Positions 58,900 through 64,000 of a stretch of DNA of 64,000 nt are shown one piece after another (the first letter of the stretch is position 1; every line of letters begins with the position of its first letter). Position numbers and translations under genes: made by a program. The DNA comes from Colwellia sp. MB3u-45 (GTDB lineage Bacteria > Pseudomonadota > Gammaproteobacteria > Enterobacterales > Alteromonadaceae). The DNA lies in contig NZ_JACGVC010000033.1 in the NCBI RefSeq assembly GCF_014077005.1, positions 159,772-223,771 of the forward strand, given 5' to 3'. The notes under the pieces are model-generated. The model ran no database searches, was not told the DNA's origin, and saw only the letters and a program-made list of their open reading frames with translations.

Positions 58900-59475
58900 A
58901 TGACTATAAGTAATCAAATAAATCAGCAAAAAACAACTAAATTTACAGTGCCAGGCATGGATGAAGCGTCTGCTAACCGAGCAATATCGACTTTAGACAA
59001 CCGTATGGTAGCACTGATCGATTTGGCCCTTACGCTAAAGCACGTTCATTGGAACGTTGTTGGCCCCAATTTCATCGGCGTTCATGAAATGCTAGACCCT
59101 CAAGTAGAAGCTGTGCGTGAGATGACCGACAGCATCGCAGAGCGAATAGCTACTTTGGGCGGATCACCGGTAGGAACTCCGCAATCTATTGCTGACCGTC
59201 GTACTTGGCATGACTATTCGCTAGGTAAGGCATTGGCCATCGAGCATTTGGCCGCCCTTGATTTAGTGTATAACGGGGTAAACAGTGATCATCGCAAAGC
59301 AATGGGTGAAATGGCAGAACTTGATCCGGTATCGGAAGACATGCTAATTGGTCAGTTGACTGATCTTGAGCAGTTCCAATGGTTCATTCGTGCGCATCTT
59401 GAATCCTCTGATGGTGATTTACTCACTGCCAACAGCCAAACCGAGTTGGCTGCAGCAAAATCTGCACTTTCTTAA
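58900..59475 (+). CDS. dps: Dps ferritin-like DNA-protection protein
   Basis: The 191-aa dodecameric protein binds iron and protects DNA in starvation and oxidative stress. The intersubunit ferroxidase site is seen in LKHVHWNVVGPNFIGVHEML (His), then EAVREMTDSIAERI (Asp/Glu). The N-terminus (TISNQINQQKTTKF) is the flexible arm that can contact DNA. I chose the ATG at 58900 because AGGAG lies just upstream; the longer frame starting at 58843 would add 19 residues that are not Dps-like. A terminator is not obvious after it. Confidence 0.95.
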   Translation: MTISNQINQQKTTKFTVPGMDEASANRAISTLDNRMVALIDLALTLKHVHWNVVGPNFIGVHEMLDPQVEAVREMTDSIAERIATLGGSPVGTPQSIADRRTWHDYSLGKALAIEHLAALDLVYNGVNSDHRKAMGEMAELDPVSEDMLIGQLTDLEQFQWFIRAHLESSDGDLLTANSQTELAAAKSALS

Positions 59476-59636
59476 ACCCAGCGGATCGAATTACATTTAT
59501 CTATGATGGCGCCTTTGGCGTCATCAATCTCTTCTACATATATTTCAATACGGTATCAAATTCCACGAATTCATCCGACGCTTAAATAACTAAGCTATAA
59601 CTAAAATTTGCTCTTTTCTGACTCGTCATTGGCATC

Positions 59637-61148
59637 CTAGTTCTCAGTGCCTGTATCTTCGTCTACAATTTTTGGTGTACCATCAGCATTAAATTCGGCT
59701 ATCGCTTCACCAGAGGATTTCCAGCCTTCTCTTTCTTCGTCAGTTGCTTTGGGCGAGAATAACCCAGTAAAAGCATAGAAAATTCCAATCAGGGGAGCAG
59801 TCCAGCAGGCAAAAGCAAGTGGTATGTACAAAAGATTTTCTATATTGCCATCAGCAATGCCAAGACCTAGGGCTGAAATTACAAATGCGCCACCCGCATT
59901 CCAAGGAATTAGCGGAGACATTAATGTACCGCCTTCTTCAATCCCACGTGATAAATTTAACGTTGAATAACCCATACCACGGTAAACTGGAGAGTACATT
60001 CTTCCTGGTAAAGCAATCGATAAGTAGGGATCACCGGCTACTAGGTTAGTCGCAAACGCGGTTCCAATAGCGGCGGTTTGAATGCCAGAAAAACTAGTGA
60101 CTTTACTCTTAATAGCATTAATAATCGACCTCAAACAACCTGTTTTCTCTAGCGCTCCGCCAAAGCCCAAAGCAATCAATATTAAAGAAATTGTCCACAT
60201 CATGGATTGAATACCACCTCGATTTAACAGGCTGTCAATTTCTTCAATACCGGTATTTATTGAATAACCATTGTTCGCAAAATCAAAAATTGATTGTAAA
60301 CTCTGTCCCTGAACAATCATTGCTGTCGCCCCACCGGCTACAACGCCGGCGAATAGTGATGGCATGGGGGGGTATTTCTTTATAGCTAAGCCCATCACAA
60401 TCAAAGCTGGCAATAATACCCATCCTGAAATATAAAAGTTTTCATCTAAGACACTAGTGATACCATCAATTTTTTCAAATGAAATGCTTTGGGTGTCGAT
60501 GACGAAAAATCCAACTAGTAAATATATAATAAGTGCGATCAGCATTGCTGGGATGGTTGTTGCCATCATATTTTTTATATGAGAAAAAACGTCGGTGCCA
60601 GTAACCGCAGGGGCTAAATTAGTGGTGTCGGAAAGTGGTGAAATTTTATCACCAAAAAATGCACCTGAAACTACAGCGCCAGCAGTCCAATATGCAGGGA
60701 TGTCGAAGCCTTCTCCAATCCCCATTAAGGCCAAACCAACAGTACCTACACTCGCCCAACTAGTGCCAAGAGCAAGGGAAACTATGGCGCAAATTACCAT
60801 ACTAGCAGCCAGGAATAGTTCAGGCGAAAGTACTTTTAAGCCAAAATAAATAATACTTGGTACCGTACCACTGGCAATCCAAACTCCTATGATCATCCCA
60901 ACTGTTATTAAAACCGATACCGAAGGTAAAGCGACGTGAATAACGTGAAAAATACCTTTCTCTATGTCCTTCCATTTCAGTCCTAGCTTAATTCCAACAA
61001 TACTAGTAATAGCTAAGCCAATGGCAAGAGGGATGTGAGGCTCGAAAATGCCAAAGTAAAATATTTGCGTCCCAAGAATAAACAGAGTTAATACGACGGG
61101 TGTCAAAGCAAGTAATAAGCCTGGTTTTGCATGTTCTGACAGTTTCAT
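59637..61148 (-). CDS. Na+/H+ antiporter NhaC family protein
   Basis: The 503-aa membrane protein has about 11-12 hydrophobic segments. Motifs typical of NhaC are present: GTSWASVGTVGLALMGIG (pieces: GTSWASVGT, ALMGIG), FGDKISPLSDTTNLAPAV, and SLIPWNAGGA-like SPLIPWNAGGAFV. It exchanges Na+ for protons, or an organic anion in some members. The acidic C-terminal tail (FNADGTPKIVDEDTGTEN) is unusual. A PsiE-family gene starts 31 bases upstream on the same strand, so the two may be co-transcribed. Confidence 0.92.
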   Translation of the reverse strand: MKLSEHAKPGLLLALTPVVLTLFILGTQIFYFGIFEPHIPLAIGLAITSIVGIKLGLKWKDIEKGIFHVIHVALPSVSVLITVGMIIGVWIASGTVPSIIYFGLKVLSPELFLAASMVICAIVSLALGTSWASVGTVGLALMGIGEGFDIPAYWTAGAVVSGAFFGDKISPLSDTTNLAPAVTGTDVFSHIKNMMATTIPAMLIALIIYLLVGFFVIDTQSISFEKIDGITSVLDENFYISGWVLLPALIVMGLAIKKYPPMPSLFAGVVAGGATAMIVQGQSLQSIFDFANNGYSINTGIEEIDSLLNRGGIQSMMWTISLILIALGFGGALEKTGCLRSIINAIKSKVTSFSGIQTAAIGTAFATNLVAGDPYLSIALPGRMYSPVYRGMGYSTLNLSRGIEEGGTLMSPLIPWNAGGAFVISALGLGIADGNIENLLYIPLAFACWTAPLIGIFYAFTGLFSPKATDEEREGWKSSGEAIAEFNADGTPKIVDEDTGTEN

Positions 61149-61179
61149 TTAAATACCTCATGTTTGTTATCCCTAACTA

Positions 61180-61647
61180 TTATCCGTCATTGCGCGTTCG
61201 GATAATTACTATTGCTGAAATGGAAAGAATCAAGATAGCTATTGCCTCGTACAGAATATTCTCAGGTGCCATATCTTTACCTTGCAGAACAATCAATCGA
61301 GCGATTGCTGTGATAGCAATAAAAATAGGGTAAACAAACGCCGAGCGTGGATCCGAGTAGAATACAGCTACCATGCCGATAACTTCGAGATAAAGAAACA
61401 TTAGTAGTATGTCTGCAAGAATGATGGTTTGGGCTACATAAATTGTATGGATTTCAAATGCCACAGCTCCAAGCGTCATCACAGCGACGATCATTAATAT
61501 TATTCGCTCAATTATGTGAAAAATACCAAGCGCTAAAGACCTCTCAGCTTTTCCTGCACTGGGGCCTTCTTCGTGATTTACTTCATCAGAGTTATGCTTT
61601 ATTGCATCCGAGTTGCCGTTTTCGTCACTTTGTTTGTTTGAAGTCAT
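61180..61647 (-). CDS. PsiE-family membrane protein
   Basis: The 155-aa protein has a charged N-terminal region (residues 1-35, SDENGNSDAIKHNSDEVNHE) and four hydrophobic segments, with IFHIIERIILMIVAVMTLG, DILLMFLYLEVIGM, and YPIFIAITAIARLIVL. This matches the PsiE (phosphate-starvation-inducible E, PF06146) fold, including the LYLEVI and ITAIARLIVLQG signatures as I recall them. Function of the family is unknown. It lies upstream of nhaC in the same orientation. Confidence 0.85.
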   Translation of the reverse strand: MTSNKQSDENGNSDAIKHNSDEVNHEEGPSAGKAERSLALGIFHIIERIILMIVAVMTLGAVAFEIHTIYVAQTIILADILLMFLYLEVIGMVAVFYSDPRSAFVYPIFIAITAIARLIVLQGKDMAPENILYEAIAILILSISAIVIIRTRNDG

Positions 61648-63198
61648 AAATAAGATTCATTCATCTAATTAGAGAAAATTTTTGATCGGATTGAATTGGG
61701 ACCGATTTTTTGTAAGGATTGTTATGGATAATAATATTTCGTTCCAAGTATAAAACAGTCTAATAATTTCACGCAGAATATCTTCTCAAGAGAATATTAT
61801 TGCTGAGCAGAGCGTCCGTTAATTCGCTTTCAAGTTGGAGCAGTTGAGCCCTGAAATAACTCTCTATTCATGATAAACGATGTATTAGATCTATTCAACA
61901 AGCATCGATTTTGTAGGGGGAGTGAAAGCTGCTAAGTCCAGTTTTATCTAATTCGGAACAGGATTTTCAGCAATTAAAATTATAATTTCAACTAGCTAGT
62001 TCGAGTGTTGCTGGTCGTTGGGTAAGTCTAAGTTCTGAAGCAACAGTTAGTTAAGCTGTGAAAAAAGATATGTGTAGTTAGGAACATTAATCAGTCACAG
62101 GCTTATACTAGCAGTGTTGTACTTTTAAATTTGAACTTGAAATTGGTTGCTAATTCAGATGTAAACTATTGATCTTAAATTGACATTTAAAGGCTGATTC
62201 TTGATCAATCGGCCTTTTTTAGTTTGGTTGCTAATTGGTTGCTAATTATTCCTGGCGAGTTATCAATCTCGGCAGATATTTCCCTGATATAGATTTTATA
62301 TTTGTATTCATCTTAGATAAAATTTATATTTTAATCTGATATGCCACTCAATTAGTCGACTCCCAAATATCAATCAAATAAATACACTTAAGTTAAATAA
62401 AGTACTCTTGTCGTCAATGTTCGGGGAAGTAACTAACAATCGTTGTATAGCGTGTTCTGATGGGAAAGAACTTCGTTAGCTGTTTGTATTATTACGACTG
62501 TTAACTCTGCTCGTATCGTTTACGTTACTAGTTGAAAAGGTTAAGGTCTTCTTAGAAATAATGAACGGTGATTAAGTTTATCGAACCTTCCATGACCGTG
62601 TTAAGAAACGTTATATAGCACTGAATTGGCTTTACATTAATTATAGACTTTTTTGCCTTTAAATCGGTATTAGTGACCTTTACTCGTGCGTCATGACCCA
62701 TTTAGTCATATCAGAGGATTGATAAAGTACATATTTTATGAAAGGTAGAGTACTTTTTTTGGTAAGCTTGCCGCTGTTGTCAATTTTCCATGTAGCTCTG
62801 CAAAGGTATGTGAATACAAGCTAGAGCTAGTTGAGTGTGATCATCGTGATCTTTCTGGTATTTTCTGTGGTGAAATACTTTGTGAGTAATATGAGGTGAA
62901 GCAACATTGTTAGCGCGTGATTTTTTGATGAGGGTTTAATTACGCTAGTATTTTTTGGTATAACTTGTTTAAAATTTATTCCAAGCTTACTAACTTTATG
63001 ATTATTTTACTTGGTTAAAGTAACTCTCTATTTTGGTATCTACTTCGTTATCTACTTCGTTATCTATTTTATTTTAATCAATGATTAGAAAAATTACTGA
63101 TTAAAATAAAACTCTTATATCTGTTTTTTTCCTGCGTATACAATAGCTCACCTAATTAATGAAGCGGATACTATTTGTCTTTTACTTTTTAGCGACAA
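61648..63198. other. Long gene-poor region with the second repeat copy
   Basis: About 1550 bases between the PsiE gene and the phasin terminator. No credible ORF. It holds copy 2 of the 340-base repeat at 62182-62506; the remainder is unremarkable AT-rich sequence with a TCTACTTCGTTA duplication near 63040. Confidence 0.6.
62182..62506. repeat. Copy 2 of the diverged direct repeat, without a tRNA
   Basis: It repeats 38478-38820 in the same orientation. The tRNA terminator hairpin survives as GGCTGATT (62192) with AATCGGCC (62207) and TTTTTT, although no tRNA precedes it. The hairpin GTTCT-GATGGGAA-AGAAC is conserved in both copies (62454-62471; 38768-38785). Confidence 0.85.
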
Positions 63199-63200
63199 AA

Positions 63201-63226
63201 AAAACCAGTATCAAGATACTGGTTTT
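63201..63226 (-). terminator. Terminator after the phasin gene
   Basis: AAAACCAGTATC and GATACTGGTTTT form a perfect 12-bp stem around a 2-base centre, with T-rich ends in the minus direction, 41 bases past the phasin stop. Confidence 0.9.
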
Positions 63227-63266
63227 TCATTAACAAGCACAAATAAGCTTATTTATTAGTCATAAA

Positions 63267-63704
63267 TTATTTAGCAGCGGTAGTCGCTTTTGCCATAGTT
63301 TCTTTAGCAGTGCTGGTCGCTTTTGCCATAGAATCTTTAGCTGTGTTAGTCGCGTTCGCCATAGAATCTTTAACTAAGTTGGTTACTTCTTCAGACGTTT
63401 TAGTGACAACATCATAAGTCTCTTTAGCTGAAGCAGTAACTTTCGCTTGAAGCGCTTCAGTGTAAGCTTTTTGTGACTCAATCGCTGCGGCTAAATCTTT
63501 CTGAGCTGACAATGCTTTAGTTTGAGCTGCACTGTCGTTCAGGATCGTAGTCATTAATGCTGATTGCTGATTGATTAATTGCTCAACCGTTTTAGTATTA
63601 AGTTCTACAAGGGTATTAAATGGCTTCATTGCTGCAGTGAACTGGTCTGTATTGTTTAATGATTTCATTGCAGTAGTAAATTGTTCAGTTAATTGTGTAA
63701 ACAT
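63267..63704 (-). CDS. Phasin-family protein with C-terminal 11-residue repeats
   Basis: The 145-aa protein is almost entirely helical, with the phasin pattern FNTLVELNTKTVEQLINQQSAL (pieces: FNTLVELNTKTVEQL). Phasins coat polyhydroxyalkanoate granules. Its tail has three tandem 11-residue units: KDSMANATNTA (112-122), KDSMAKATSTA (123-133) and KETMAKATTAA (134-144). An internal N-terminal duplication (EQFTTAMKSLN and DQFTAAMKPFN) is also seen. The lysine/alanine tail resembles the histone H1-like tail of PhaF-type phasins, which can bind DNA. No phaC is visible, although the partial gene at the window edge might belong to the same cluster. Confidence 0.85.
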   Translation of the reverse strand: MFTQLTEQFTTAMKSLNNTDQFTAAMKPFNTLVELNTKTVEQLINQQSALMTTILNDSAAQTKALSAQKDLAAAIESQKAYTEALQAKVTASAKETYDVVTKTSEEVTNLVKDSMANATNTAKDSMAKATSTAKETMAKATTAAK

Positions 63705-63916
63705 AATGATAGTTCCTATTTAGTTTTATATTATACTGCGGTGCAGCAATTCAATTCAAATTGAGTATAAGTGCTCACAACAGAGTCGTCAATGTTTTTT
63801 TGCTGCTATGCAGCATAAAGTTTTAATACCAGTTCAAGTCATTGTAAAATAATAGTTATAATTTAAAAGTAAATCTTTGATTCAGTTTAAATCTATAGCG
63901 TTAATACAAGTTTTAG
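63705..63916. promoter_or_regulatory. Phasin promoter region
   Basis: About 210 AT-rich bases between the end of the partial gene at the edge and the phasin start, both on the minus strand. GGAACTATC lies near the phasin ATG. No clear operator is seen. Confidence 0.5.
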
Positions 63917-64000
63917 TTATTTTTTAGATATAATGTTAACTTCAGTTTTTGGCGTAGCTTTAACTTCAGTTTTTGGCGTAGCTTTAACTTCAGTTTTTGG
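63917..64000 (-). CDS. C-terminal end of a repeat-tailed protein (partial, begins beyond the window)
   Basis: On the minus strand the last 27 codons of a gene are visible, ending at TAA (63919-63917). They read PKTEVKAT twice, then PKTEVNIISKK. The 24-base DNA unit is repeated nearly exactly. A Lys/Pro/Thr-rich tail beside a phasin gene suggests a PHA-granule or DNA-associated protein, but this is only context. Reading the frame upstream of the window would decide. Confidence 0.75.
   Translation of the reverse strand, partial: PKTEVKATPKTEVKATPKTEVNIISKK

Overview
The window looks like the chromosome of an AT-rich marine gammaproteobacterium of the Alteromonadales, most likely Colwelliaceae (Colwellia or Thalassotalea type). 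This rests on protein resemblance to Escherichia coli and Vibrio orthologues, the low GC content and the core gene order; it is an inference without a database search.

Region 1 (1-3.6 kb, minus strand) holds the selenium genes selD and mnmH, which overlap by one base, and a CPA2-type cation/proton antiporter. After a repeat-bearing gap of about 950 bases, region 2 (4.5-21.2 kb) is a polyol-use locus. It has a porin, a complete binding-protein ABC transporter of the sorbitol/mannitol (Smo/Mtl) type, a divergent SorC-family regulator, a D-arabinitol 4-dehydrogenase (dalD), a HAD sugar-phosphate phosphatase, xylulokinase (xylB), transaldolase, transketolase and glucose-6-phosphate isomerase. Read together, D-arabitol would be imported, oxidised to D-xylulose, phosphorylated, and passed through the non-oxidative pentose phosphate pathway to hexose phosphates. 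A decayed fragment of an RbsC-type permease lies inside the locus.

Region 3 (22.1-38.5 kb, mostly plus strand) is conserved core: a PanE-family reductase, an FKBP22-like isomerase, dapB, carA, carB, greA, a rhodanese and yhbY (both on the minus strand), rlmE, ftsH, folP, glmM, tpiA, secG and tRNA-Leu(GAG). This is the familiar enterobacterial block. A broken 5' half of a second tRNA-Leu precedes the intact one. The rimP-nusA-infB operon that often follows is not in the window.

Region 4 (38.5-62.5 kb) is accessory. A diverged direct repeat of about 330-340 bases, which carries the tRNA-Leu terminator, brackets it at 38.48-38.82 and 62.18-62.51 kb. Inside are a perfect 32-base palindrome; two gene cassettes each ending in an integron attC-like site (a small HELGH metallopeptidase, and a three-gene cassette led by a HEPN/Abi_C-like protein); and a BigR-type sulfide-detoxification operon with a near-perfect operator palindrome and a decayed tauE. 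Further along are putA, an RND efflux pair, an IS3-like remnant, a UvrA paralogue without the UvrB-binding domain, a zinc alcohol dehydrogenase, a patatin phospholipase, dps, an NhaC antiporter and a PsiE-family membrane protein.

Region 5 (63.2-64.0 kb) has a phasin with an 11-residue C-terminal repeat, and the 3' end of a minus-strand gene encoding an eight-residue repeat (PKTEVKAT). The most novel-looking signal is the cassette pair at 39.2-41.2 kb together with the bracketing repeats. All functional statements are inferred from sequence reading alone.
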